A stretch of DNA of 36,850 bases from VRUE01 sp036403515 (GTDB lineage Bacteria; Actinomycetota; Thermoleophilia; Solirubrobacterales; 70-9): contig DASWQV010000066.1 in the NCBI GenBank assembly GCA_036403515.1, positions 1 to 36,850 of the forward strand. Reading direction: 5' to 3'. The notes under the pieces are model-generated. The model saw only the letters and a program-made list of their open reading frames with translations, made no database searches and was not told the DNA's origin. Every line of letters begins with the position of its first letter. Position 1 is the stretch's first letter. The translations under genes and the position numbers were made by a program. Below, piece by piece: positions 15,448 to 23,289 of this stretch.

Positions 15448-16572
15448 TCACGCCGGGACGGACTTGGCGGCGCGAGAGAGAACGGCGTCGGCGACCCGTT
15501 CGCGGTGCCACTTGGCGTCGCCGAAGATTGCCGCGTTGGAGCGGCCGCGCTTGAGGAAGAAATGCAGATCGTGCTCCCAGGTGAAGCCGATGCCGCCGTG
15601 GACTTGGATCGAGGCATCGGGAACTCGCCAGCCGGCGTCAGAGGCATAGGCCTTCGCGGTCGAGGCGGCCAGCGGCAGAGATGCCGGCTCGGCGTCAGCG
15701 GCCCAGGCGGCGCCGTAGACGGCCGAGCGCGCGTTCTCGGTCTCCAGCAGCATCTGCGCGCAGCGGTGGGAAACCGCCTGGTAGGCGCCGATCGGGCGGC
15801 CGAACTGCTGGCGGTCTTTGGCGTACTCGACGGCCATCTCCATCGTCCGCTGGGCGATCCCGGTCGACTCCGCGGCGAGAGCGACGCAGAGGCGGAAGAA
15901 GACCGGGTAGTAGTCGGCGCCCGCGCCGGGCAGCGTGTCGGCGGCAGGGACCCGAACGCCGTCGAAGCGAACCGAGGAAAAGCGCCGGGTGGGATCGATC
16001 GCCGGCTCGGCGGTGACCGTGACCCCGTCGACGCCACGGTCGACCAGGTGGCGCTTGCCGTCGGAGGTGGCGACGAGGAAGAAGTCGGCGCTTGCAGCAT
16101 CGGGGACGAGGATCTTCTCGCCGTCGAGGACGACACTGTCGCCCTCGGGCCTGACCTCCATCGTGAAGGCGCCCGGGGTGACGGACGAGCCGGCGTCCCA
16201 GAGCGCCGGCGTTCCGCGCACCTCGCCCGCGGCCAGTGGCTGCAGGTAGCGGTCGCGCAGATCGTCGGAGCCGCAGAGGGTCAGCGCCAGCCCGGCGATC
16301 GTGTTCGAGAAGAGCGGCGAAGGAGCCAACGCATAGCCCATCTCCTCGAAGAGGACGGCCAGATCGACGATGCCGAGGCCCTGTCCGCCCCACTCCTCTG
16401 GCACGGCCAGCCCGGTCCAGCCCAGCTCGGCCATCTCGCCCCAGCCGGCGGCATCGAAGCCGTCATCGCTGGCGGCAATCTCACGCAGGCGCTCGGATTT
16501 GAAGCGCGAGGCGAGGAAGTCGCGGGCGGTCGCCCGGATCGCCTGCTGCTCGTCGGTGAGGTCGAAGTACAT
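15448..16572 (-). CDS. Acyl-CoA dehydrogenase, probable non-catalytic partner subunit
   Basis: 374 aa. N-terminal MYFDLTDEQQAIRATARDFLASRFKSERL and LAVPEEWGGQGLGIVDLAVLFEEMGYALAPSPLFSN are typical of the acyl-CoA dehydrogenase fold; QFGRPIGAYQAVSHRCAQML is the FAD/dimer region. The C-terminus IQVHGGIGFTWEHDLHFFLKR replaces the usual EGT segment, so the canonical catalytic glutamate is not evident. In actinobacteria such proteins often pair with a second acyl-CoA dehydrogenase to form an alpha2beta2 enzyme (sterol side-chain type). The 16667-17845 gene just upstream, which keeps the Glu, is the likely partner. The sequence before the ATG is AT-rich (AAATTTAATT) without a Shine-Dalgarno. Confidence 0.88.
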   Translation of the reverse strand: MYFDLTDEQQAIRATARDFLASRFKSERLREIAASDDGFDAAGWGEMAELGWTGLAVPEEWGGQGLGIVDLAVLFEEMGYALAPSPLFSNTIAGLALTLCGSDDLRDRYLQPLAAGEVRGTPALWDAGSSVTPGAFTMEVRPEGDSVVLDGEKILVPDAASADFFLVATSDGKRHLVDRGVDGVTVTAEPAIDPTRRFSSVRFDGVRVPAADTLPGAGADYYPVFFRLCVALAAESTGIAQRTMEMAVEYAKDRQQFGRPIGAYQAVSHRCAQMLLETENARSAVYGAAWAADAEPASLPLAASTAKAYASDAGWRVPDASIQVHGGIGFTWEHDLHFFLKRGRSNAAIFGDAKWHRERVADAVLSRAAKSVPA

Positions 16573-16602
16573 AATTAAATTTCGCCCGCGTACTCTGCTT
16601 CC

Positions 16603-16644
16603 GCAAGGACGCGCTCACGATCACCGGAGATCTCGCGTCCTTGC
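16603..16644 (-). terminator. 11-bp inverted repeat between the two acyl-CoA dehydrogenase genes
   Basis: gcaaggacgcg (16603-16613) pairs perfectly with cgcgtccttgc (16634-16644), loop 20 nt. It starts 22 nt after the stop of the upstream gene. It could attenuate the transcript between the two subunits or end it. Confidence 0.5.
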
Positions 16645-16666
16645 TCACGCGTCCGCCGCGGGCGGG

Positions 16667-17845
16667 TCATCTCAACCTCGGCAGGCCGAGCACGCGCTCG
16701 GCGATGATGTTCTTGAGGATGTCGGTGGTGCCGCCCTCGATCGAGTTGGCGCGCGAACGCAGGAAGCCGTACTGCCAAGCGCCATTGTCGATCGCGCTCT
16801 CCGCGCCGCGCGCCAGCGGCGCGTAAGCGCCCTCTATCTCCAGCGCCAGCTCGGTCAGGCCCTGGTTGATGTCCGCCCACTGCCACTTGCCCAGAGAGCC
16901 CTCCGGGCCAGGAATGCCCGACTGCATCGTCTTGGTCAGGCCCCGATAGGCGTTGAGGCGCATCGTCTCAGCCTCGATGTGGAGCTGGGCGATCCGCTGC
17001 CGGAAGTAGGTATCCTCGGCGGCGGTGCCGCCGTTGACGCGGACCTCGCTGGCCAGCCTGGCGAGTCCGGAAAGGCTGTTCTGGATCTGGGCGATCGCCC
17101 CGAAGGCAAGGCCCGCCCGCTCGTTCATCAGCGTCGTGATCGCCACTCCCCAGCCGTTTCCGACACCGCCAACGACGTTGGAGTCGGGGATCCGCGCTTC
17201 GTCCATGAAGACCTCGTTGAACTCCCCCTCGCCGGTTATCTGCACCAGCGGCTTTGCCTCGACCCCCTCCTGCTCCATGTCCATCAGGAAGTAGGTGAGC
17301 CCCTTGTGCTTGGGGGCCTCGGGGTCGGTGCGTGCGACGAGCATGCACCACTTCGCGTACTGGGCAAAGGTCGTCCAAACCTTCTGGCCGCTGACGACCC
17401 ATTCGTCGCCGTCCTTGACCGCGCGGGTCTTCAGCGAGGCGAGGTCAGAGCCCGACTCCGGCTCGGAGAAGCCCTGGCACCAGATCTCATCGCCAGTCAG
17501 AATCGGCTCCAGGTAGCGCTGCTTCTGCGCGTCGGTTCCATGAGCGATCACGACGGGACCACCCATCGCCAGGCCGAGAACGTTGGCAGGGCTGGGAGCT
17601 TCCTGACGCGCCGCCTCGCCGACGAAGATCGCCTGCTCGATCAGCGTGGCGCCGCGGCCGCCGTACTCCTTGGGCCAGGAAATGCCGGCCCAACCGGCGG
17701 CGTGCAACTTCAGCTGCCACTCGCGGCGGAAGGCCATCACCTCATCGAGGCCAGCCTCGGGCTCTGGCCCCGGGTTATTGGCTTCGATCCAAGCGCGGAC
17801 CTCGTCGCGGAACTGCTGCTCTGAGGGCGACAGGGTGAGGTCCAT
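16667..17845 (-). CDS. Acyl-CoA dehydrogenase, probable catalytic subunit
   Basis: 392 aa. N-terminus MDLTLSPSEQQFRDEVRAWIEANNPGPEPEAG; then ISWPKEYGGRGATLIEQAIF and CQGFSEPESGSDLASLKTRAVKDGDEWVVSGQKVWTTFAQYAKWCMLVART (FAD-binding middle domain). It ends RSRANSIEGGTTDILKNIIAERVLGLPR, where the Glu of IEGGT is the expected catalytic base. This C-terminal form is typical of actinobacterial FadE proteins that work with a second subunit. A TATGCT box (17855-17860) lies 9 nt before the ATG. The following gene (15448-16572) is the likely partner. Confidence 0.92.
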   Translation of the reverse strand: MDLTLSPSEQQFRDEVRAWIEANNPGPEPEAGLDEVMAFRREWQLKLHAAGWAGISWPKEYGGRGATLIEQAIFVGEAARQEAPSPANVLGLAMGGPVVIAHGTDAQKQRYLEPILTGDEIWCQGFSEPESGSDLASLKTRAVKDGDEWVVSGQKVWTTFAQYAKWCMLVARTDPEAPKHKGLTYFLMDMEQEGVEAKPLVQITGEGEFNEVFMDEARIPDSNVVGGVGNGWGVAITTLMNERAGLAFGAIAQIQNSLSGLARLASEVRVNGGTAAEDTYFRQRIAQLHIEAETMRLNAYRGLTKTMQSGIPGPEGSLGKWQWADINQGLTELALEIEGAYAPLARGAESAIDNGAWQYGFLRSRANSIEGGTTDILKNIIAERVLGLPRLR

Positions 17846-17854
17846 CAGCCGCGG

Positions 17855-17860
17855 AGCATA
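17855..17860 (-). promoter_or_regulatory. Candidate -10 box of the acyl-CoA dehydrogenase pair
   Basis: TATGCT on the minus strand, 9 nt before ATG 17845, no Shine-Dalgarno. Confidence 0.45.
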
Positions 17861-17889
17861 GCGGCCGACTGGCCGCGCAGCCAGGCGTC

Positions 17890-18363
17890 CTAGCGGGTGC
17901 TGCAGACTTCGAGGCCGTATTCCTTGGCCAGCCTGCTGGAAATCCCATATACCGCCTGACTGCTGGTGATCGCAACCCGGGGATCGCCTTCTGCGGTTTC
18001 GAGGCCTTCTTCGAGTGCTACGACGATCTCGCCGACCTTGTCCTCATCCTCGCTAGGGGCGCCTATGTCGCGAATTTCCCTAATTTCCCGTTCCAGATTC
18101 GGAACCACAACCTTCCTCACCAGCTCTTCGTAGTCAGCCTTGGTCGGACGTTTGACGTTCTTGCTCTCTCGCAGGAAGTTCGCGAAGGCAACTTCCATTC
18201 GTTTGTTGCCCTGCGTGCAGACAGCGTCTGCCTTCTTGATGAATTGTGCTTTCGAGATCGAACTCGTGCTGACATCGGCGTCGCCACTTCCGCCACATCC
18301 AGAAGCCGCGATCAACAAAACCGCAGCCGCCCCTGCGAGACGCCCAATCGACCCCTTACTCAC
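17890..18363 (-). CDS. Lipoprotein, paralogue of the neighbouring upstream gene
   Basis: 157 aa, GTG start with GGAGGG 5 nt upstream. Signal peptide plus lipobox (AAVLLIAASGC) gives a lipid-anchored protein. The mature part is helical: SKAQFIKKADAVCTQGNKRMEVAFANFL, a middle VVPNLEREIREIRDIGAPSEDEDKVGEIVVALEEGLETAE, and ends LAKEYGLEVCSTR. Two cysteines (AVC... EVC) match those in the adjacent paralogue and may form a disulfide. A CTCCGT/ACGGAG hairpin (18371-18391) overlaps the Shine-Dalgarno and may reduce translation. Function unknown. Confidence 0.85.
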   Translation of the reverse strand: MSKGSIGRLAGAAAVLLIAASGCGGSGDADVSTSSISKAQFIKKADAVCTQGNKRMEVAFANFLRESKNVKRPTKADYEELVRKVVVPNLEREIREIRDIGAPSEDEDKVGEIVVALEEGLETAEGDPRVAITSSQAVYGISSRLAKEYGLEVCSTR

Positions 18364-18450
18364 GTAGACCCTCCGTAGTGGTTGAACGGAGCCCGGACGC
18401 TACACGGTCTTTGCTCGGTACACGCCGTTGCCCGCTTGACAGAATTTGGC

Positions 18451-18936
18451 CTAATGCCGACCGCAGACCTTGAAGCCGTATTCGTTGGCCAACCTGTCCG
18501 CATTGACGAGCAGCGTCGGCGTCGATTCGACGGCGGTTTTGGGATCTGCTTCTTCCACCTTTTTGAGGCCTTCTTCAACTGCATCGAGGTAGGCGTTAAC
18601 CTCATCTCCTTCGCCAGCGGGAACTTCGAGTGCGCGTAGTTCACCAAGCTGGCGCCTCAGAGCAGGGACCAATATTTCGGAGCGAATCGCCGCAAACTGC
18701 GCAGTGGTCAAACCCGTTTTAGAGGTAATTTTGTTTTCTTTGATATAGGCCGCATATTCGGATTCGGTCTGTTTGCCGCCGTTCGCGCATACCGAATCAG
18801 CTTCTCTGACGAAATCGGCCTTGGAGGCTGAGTCGCTACCTTGCTTTGCGGTTGACTCATTGCCGCTGCCGCAGCCGGCCAATATCAAGGTGACCGCCAT
18901 CAAGGCAGCCGAAAACGCGGTCACGCTCTTGCTCAT
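18451..18936 (-). CDS. Lipoprotein, paralogue of the neighbouring downstream gene
   Basis: 161 aa from ATG 18936, chosen because GAGGGAG lies 5 nt upstream; the GTG at 18942 is too close to it. The lipobox is VTLILAGC. The mature sequence SKADFVREADSVCANGGKQTESEYAAYI, EILVPALRRQLGELRALEVPAGEGDEVNAYLDAVEEGLKKVEEADP and LANEYGFKVCGRH aligns along its length with the next gene, keeping the DSVC and KVC cysteines. The pair is a tandem duplication. I do not know a named family; small helical lipoproteins of this form seem frequent in this bacterial group. Confidence 0.85.
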   Translation of the reverse strand: MSKSVTAFSAALMAVTLILAGCGSGNESTAKQGSDSASKADFVREADSVCANGGKQTESEYAAYIKENKITSKTGLTTAQFAAIRSEILVPALRRQLGELRALEVPAGEGDEVNAYLDAVEEGLKKVEEADPKTAVESTPTLLVNADRLANEYGFKVCGRH

Positions 18937-18970
18937 CGCCACTCCCTCAGGTCAATTTGACTGGTGGGAG

Positions 18971-18976
18971 AATTTA
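18971..18976 (-). promoter_or_regulatory. Candidate -10 box of the lipoprotein gene pair
   Basis: TAAATT on the minus strand about 35 nt before ATG 18936; it leaves a short leader holding the GAGGGAG site. A GTCAATTTGAC palindrome (18951-18961) lies between box and Shine-Dalgarno and could be an operator. Confidence 0.4.
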
Positions 18977-18987
18977 CACGGAAACGC

Positions 18988-20175
18988 CTAGAGGCGCTGG
19001 ATCAAGGTCCCCGTGCCGAGACCGCCGCCGCAGCACATCGTCACCAGGCCCATCTCCTTGTCGGTGCGCTCCATCTCGTGCAGCAGGGTCGTGATCAGGC
19101 GGGCGCCGGTCGAGCCGAGCGGGTGGCCGAGGGCGATCGCGCCACCGTTGACGTTGACCCTGTCCATGTCCGGATCGAGCTCCCGCCGCCAGGCGGCGAC
19201 GACCGACGCGAAGGCCTCGTTGATCTCGATCAGGTCGATGTCGTCCATCGCCATCCCGTTGCGCTCGAGCAGCTTGTGGGTCGCCGGGATCGGCCCGGTG
19301 AGCATGATCACCGGGTCAACGCCGACCGTCGTCTGATCGAAGATTCGCGCTCGTGGCTCGAGGCCAAGCGCATCGGCCTTCTCCCTCGCCATCAACAGCA
19401 CCGCGGCGGCGCCGTCGGATACCTGTGAAGAATTGCCAGCGGTGATCTTGCCGTCCTCCTTGAAGGCGGGCTTGAGCTGGGAGAGGACCTCGATCGAGGT
19501 TTCGGGGCGAATGCCCTGGTCGGTCGCATAGGTGTCGCCGTTGACGCTGAACGGCACGATCTCCCGCTCGAAGCGGCCCTCCTCGGTCGCCTTGGCGGCG
19601 AGCTGCTGGGAACGGACGCCCAGCTCGTCGAGCTCCGAGCGTGGGATCTCCCACTTGTCGGCGATCATCTCGGCCGAGAGCCCCTGCGGAATCAAGTCGT
19701 AGCGCTCCATCAGCTGCGGCGAAAAGGGCGCGCCGTGCTCCTTCATCACCGAGTAGCCGTCGGCGAAGGAGATGTGGCCCATGTGCTCGACACCGCCGCC
19801 GATCGCGACGTCGTGGACCCCAGAGGCGATCAGGGTGGCGGCGAAGTTGACGGCCTGCTGGGCAGAGCCGCACTGCCGGTCGATCGTGGTCGCAGGCGTC
19901 TCGATCGGCAGGCCGGCCTCGAGCCAGGCGTTGCGCCCGATGTTGACCCCCTGCTCACCGAACTGCTGAGCGCAGCCGGCGATCACGTCGCCGGTCTCGG
20001 CAGGATCGACGCCGGTCCGCTCGAACAGCTCGCTGTAGGTCTTGGCGAGCAGATTGGAGGGATGGACGTCCTTGTAGTAGCCCTTCTCCTCGTGCCCACG
20101 TCCGATCGGAGTGCGGACCGCCTCGACGATGACGACCTCGCGGCCCCCGAACTTGCCGTTTCCGTTGTCTGCCAT
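18988..20175 (-). CDS. Acetyl-CoA acetyltransferase (thiolase)
   Basis: 395 aa from ATG 20175-20173, which has GGAGG 7 nt upstream. A longer frame to 20232 would swallow the operator and is rejected. Thiolase motifs are complete: the nucleophile Cys in TIDRQCGSAQQAVNFA, the GGVEHMGHI region, EINEAFAS, GGAIALGHPLGSTGARL with the catalytic His, and the C-terminal CCGGGLGTG with the second Cys. It should carry out thiolytic cleavage of 3-ketoacyl-CoA in beta-oxidation. Shares its operator with the acyl-CoA dehydrogenase at 8739-10016 and is divergent from a 3-hydroxyacyl-CoA dehydrogenase, so the steps form one pathway. Confidence 0.95.
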   Translation of the reverse strand: MADNGNGKFGGREVVIVEAVRTPIGRGHEEKGYYKDVHPSNLLAKTYSELFERTGVDPAETGDVIAGCAQQFGEQGVNIGRNAWLEAGLPIETPATTIDRQCGSAQQAVNFAATLIASGVHDVAIGGGVEHMGHISFADGYSVMKEHGAPFSPQLMERYDLIPQGLSAEMIADKWEIPRSELDELGVRSQQLAAKATEEGRFEREIVPFSVNGDTYATDQGIRPETSIEVLSQLKPAFKEDGKITAGNSSQVSDGAAAVLLMAREKADALGLEPRARIFDQTTVGVDPVIMLTGPIPATHKLLERNGMAMDDIDLIEINEAFASVVAAWRRELDPDMDRVNVNGGAIALGHPLGSTGARLITTLLHEMERTDKEMGLVTMCCGGGLGTGTLIQRL

Positions 20176-20191
20176 CGCCTGCCTCCGTCCG

Positions 20192-20211
20192 ATTGACTGG
20201 TCAGTCAACCA
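20192..20211. promoter_or_regulatory. TetR-type operator, copy 2
   Basis: Identical 20 bp to 10057-10076 (core TTGACTG-GT-CAGTCAA), 17-36 nt upstream of the thiolase ATG and before the divergent 3-hydroxyacyl-CoA dehydrogenase gene. It fits a repressor site covering the thiolase promoter. Confidence 0.8.
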
Positions 20212-20252
20212 ATCGTAGCCGGCCCGGTGCACGGGTCCTGTCGCGGCGGCCC

Positions 20253-20296
20253 TCCCCCATGTGCTCGGACGCTAACGCGCCCTGCGCTATGGGGGA
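20253..20296. repeat. 8-bp inverted repeat in the thiolase / 3-hydroxyacyl-CoA dehydrogenase divergent region
   Basis: tcccccat (20253-20260) pairs with atggggga (20289-20296) around 28 nt holding gctaacgcgccctgcgc. The loop vaguely recalls the gcgcttagcg segment of family A cores; this link is weak. Confidence 0.4.
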
Positions 20297-20347
20297 CCCC
20301 CGCCACCGCGCCACCCGTGCAAGGGACCTCATGATAGAAGCTCGCTC

Positions 20348-21169
<822 letters not shown>

Positions 21170-21185
21170 ACCAACCGCGCGGGTC

Positions 21186-21331
21186 AGGAGGCTGGTCGCC
21201 CTCCAGTCGAATTGATGTCGCACGCGCCTGCGGCGCTTAGCGACGAATGAGGAGCGCGGCTTACGCCGCGCAATAACCGGAATGCTTTTCCGCCGCTTCG
21301 CGACATTCGCCTGGAGGGCGACCAGCCTCCT
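21186..21331 (+). repeat. Family A hairpin element, copy 1 (21-bp perfect arms)
   Basis: Arms 21186-21206 and 21311-21331 are perfect reverse complements (21 bp). The 104-nt core (21207-21310) holds a nested pair atgtcgc (21215-21221) / gcgacat (21300-21306), then two small hairpins: GCGC-CTGCG-GCGC and GCGCGGC-TTAC-GCCGCGC. It lies 17 nt after the stop of the 3-hydroxyacyl-CoA dehydrogenase gene. Copy 2 (21449-21593) has the same core, reversed, with about 80 percent identity by eye. Arm sequences differ between the copies but each change is compensated. Confidence 0.9.
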
Positions 21332-21448
21332 CCCTCGACACGCTTCAAGAGCCCAAGCACGGAGGTAAGCCAGGGCCTCTCACTAAAAGAGCTATGGGAC
21401 TAAGGGACATTCCGAACGATGACGCTTAAGGCTCAGTGCGCTTCGTGG
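21332..21448. other. Spacer between the two family A elements
   Basis: 117 nt with no gene. It contains a small ctctcactaaaagag hairpin-like stretch. I see no promoter or reading frame that I can support. It completes the 442-nt gene-free stretch 21170-21611 between convergent genes. Confidence 0.6.
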
Positions 21449-21593
21449 GGATGCCGGTGCCCCTCTCCGGGAATGTCGCGAAGCGGCGGAAATGCAATCC
21501 GGTATCCGCGCGGCGAAGCCGCGCACCTACATAGTCGCTAAGCGCGCGGAGCGCGCGTGCGACATCAATTCACGGAGAGGGGCACCGGCATCC
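21449..21593 (-). repeat. Family A hairpin element, copy 2 (21-bp perfect arms, inverted)
   Basis: Arms 21449-21469 and 21573-21593 are perfect reverse complements. The 103-nt core, read on the minus strand, starts tgaattgatgtcgcacgcgc like copy 1 and ends ccgccgcttcgcgacatt like copy 1. Internal hairpins are kept with changed bases: GCGCGC-TCC-GCGCGC and GCGCGGC-TTC-GCCGCGC. It ends 18 nt before the stop of the convergent small gene (21612-21839). Confidence 0.9.
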
Positions 21594-21611
21594 TCTCCCG
21601 GCCCCCCAGCT

Positions 21612-21839
21612 TTACCTCTTACCGGCAAGGTCCCAGATCACGTCCGCGGGTGAGATGCCCTGGCGACGGGCGATGCTCTCGATCTCCTCCCAGGGAAGCT
21701 CTGCCTCGGGAAGCTCATCCCAGCGGGCCAGGTCGAGGGCCTCGGCCGCGCCTTGCAGCGCCGGGCCCAGATGTTCTTCGGAGCGCAGCAGCGCCCTCAG
21801 CACCTCGAGCTGCTTGTCGCTCAAACGCACAACCCACAT
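21612..21839 (-). CDS. Small hypothetical helical protein
   Basis: 75 aa. GGAGGTG lies 6 nt before ATG 21839, a strong ribosome binding site. The sequence MWVVRLSDKQLEVLRALLRSEEHLGPALQGAAEALDLARWDELPEAELPWEEIESIARRQGISPADVIWDLAGKR is helical; the part IARRQGISPADVIWDLAG looks like a helix-turn-helix-type turn. No family is recognised. It lies 44 nt downstream of the corrected end of the CNNM-type gene and may be co-transcribed. Confidence 0.7.
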   Translation of the reverse strand: MWVVRLSDKQLEVLRALLRSEEHLGPALQGAAEALDLARWDELPEAELPWEEIESIARRQGISPADVIWDLAGKR

Positions 21840-21883
21840 GCGACACCTCCAGGGTTTGGTGAAACGCGGGTTGCCCGGAGAAG

Positions 21884-23181
21884 CTAGGAGCCCTGGCGGA
21901 CGGAACCGCTGATTCTGACTGCCTCGATCCGGTTCTCGCGCACCGACTCAACCCGAATCGTGTAGCCGTTGGCGGTGATCGTGTCGCCCCCTTGGGCAGC
22001 CGGCCGAGCTCGCCGAAGACGTAGCCGCCAACCGAGTTGTAGGCGTCGGTGTCGACCGGCAGCTCGATCCCCGCGTCGGAGAGGTCGCCGAGCGAGACGT
22101 GGCCGCGGACGAACCACTCGCCGCTGGCGAGCTGTCGCAGCGCAGCGGCGCGGGGATCGGTCTCGTCCTCGATCTCCCCCACGACCTCCTCGAGGATGTC
22201 CTCGACGGTGACGATCCCGACCGTGCGGCCGTACTCGTCGACGACGACGGAGAGCGAGGTGCGCTGGACCTGCAAATCGTGGAGCAGGTCGTCGAGCGGC
22301 CGCGTCTCGGGCACGATCACCGCGTCCCGAACAGAGGGAGCGATCTCGGCCTCCGGACCGTCGCTCATATAGAGGCGGGCAAGGCTGTTGTTGTGGACGA
22401 TCCCTTTGACCCGGTCGGGGTTGTCGTCCTCGATCACGACCAACCGCGTGTGCCCGGAGGTGACGCAGCGACGCAACGCCGTCTCGACCGTCTCGGAGGC
22501 GTCGACCGTGACCACCGCGGGGATCGGCGTCATCACCTCGCGCGCCTCCTGCTCGTGCAGGTGGAAGACGCCGCCGAGCATCCCCGCCTCACCCGGGTCG
22601 AGGGTCCCACCCATCTTCGAGCTGTCGATGATCTGCTTGAGGTCCTCGGCCGTGTGGTGCTCTTCGATGTCGGTCGGGTCGACGCCGAAGAGGCGGACGA
22701 TCGCGTTGGAGATCGCGCTGAGCAACAGGATCACCGGCGCCGTCGCCTTGCGGAACCAGTTGAGCGGGCGGGAGACGCGGCGGGCGGTGCGCTCGGCATG
22801 GGCGATCGCCAGCATCTTCGGCACCTGCTCGCCGATGCTGATGTGGATCGCGGTGACGAGGGCGAAGGCGATCGCCACCGAGAGGCCGACGGCGGCGCCG
22901 TGCGAGAGGCCGCCGAAAATCGGTTCGAGCAGCACCGCCAGCGAGGGCTCGCCGAGGAAGCCGATCCCGATCGAGGCCATCGTGATCCCGATTTGACAGG
23001 CGGATAGCGACTCGTCGATCTTGTCGAGCTGCTCGACCACAGCCTCGGCGCCGCTCTCGCCTTCCTCGGCGAGCTGCTCGATCTTGCCGCGGCGGCTGCG
23101 GACCAAGGCGAACTCGGCGGCGACGAAGAAGCCGTTGACGGCCACCAGCAGGAGGAGAAGGACGAGCAGCAGGGCGCTCAT
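21884..23181 (-). pseudogene. CNNM/HlyC-CorC family membrane protein with CBS pair; frameshift near the C-terminus
   Basis: About 432 aa if repaired. An N-terminal DUF21/CNNM membrane domain (LLLVLLLLLVAVNGFFVAAEFALVRSRRGKIEQL ... ISIGEQVPKMLAIAHAERTARRVS) is followed by two CBS domains (VMTPIPAVVTVDASETVETALRRCVTSGHTRLVVIED; DDLLHDLQVQRTSLSVVVDEYGRTVGIVTVEDILEEVVGEIEDE) and a CorC_HlyC C-terminal domain. In the G-run at 21987-21991 (five C on the plus strand) the frame shifts: after GYVFGELGRLPKG the normal continuation GDTITANGYTIRVESVRENRIEAVRISGSVRQGS is in the next frame, ending at 21884. One extra G would restore it. This may be a sequencing error in a homopolymer or a true mutation. 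The unrepaired frame runs on to 21715 with non-homologous sequence. Family role: Mg/Co resistance or divalent-cation transport. Confidence 0.85.
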
Positions 23182-23289
23182 CGTCTATTTGGCCCGGTAC
23201 TTCGGGGGAGATCGTCGTCGGCCATTCGGCCTAGGCAATATAGCTTTCCGGTCCGCGGAACCGGTCATAAGTGCCATATTGATCGTCGG
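23182..23289. promoter_or_regulatory. Divergent intergenic region, CNNM-type gene / BtuF-like gene
   Basis: Contains TATAGC (23240-23245) and CATATT (23275-23280) as possible plus-strand -10 boxes, the latter 9 nt before ATG 23290. A ccggtccgcggaaccgg near-palindrome (23248-23264) lies between them. I see no cobalamin riboswitch. Confidence 0.35.

Noticed and set aside
20176..20232. N-terminal extension of the thiolase to 20232
   Set aside because: It would put the 20-bp operator inside coding sequence, and ATG 20175 has a good Shine-Dalgarno.
21186..21593. Simple rho-independent terminators for the convergent genes
   Set aside because: Arms are 21 bp with loops of over 100 nt and no T-run; the conserved core and covariation go beyond a terminator, although they may still stop transcription.
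21170..21611. CRISPR array
   Set aside because: There are only two inverted copies with structured cores, and no regularly spaced direct repeats.
21715..21883. C-terminal tail of the unrepaired CNNM-type frame
   Set aside because: It is non-homologous sequence caused by the frameshift and overlaps the small gene at 21612-21839.
23182..23289. Cobalamin riboswitch before the BtuF-like gene
   Set aside because: The space is too short and the B12-box sequence is not seen.
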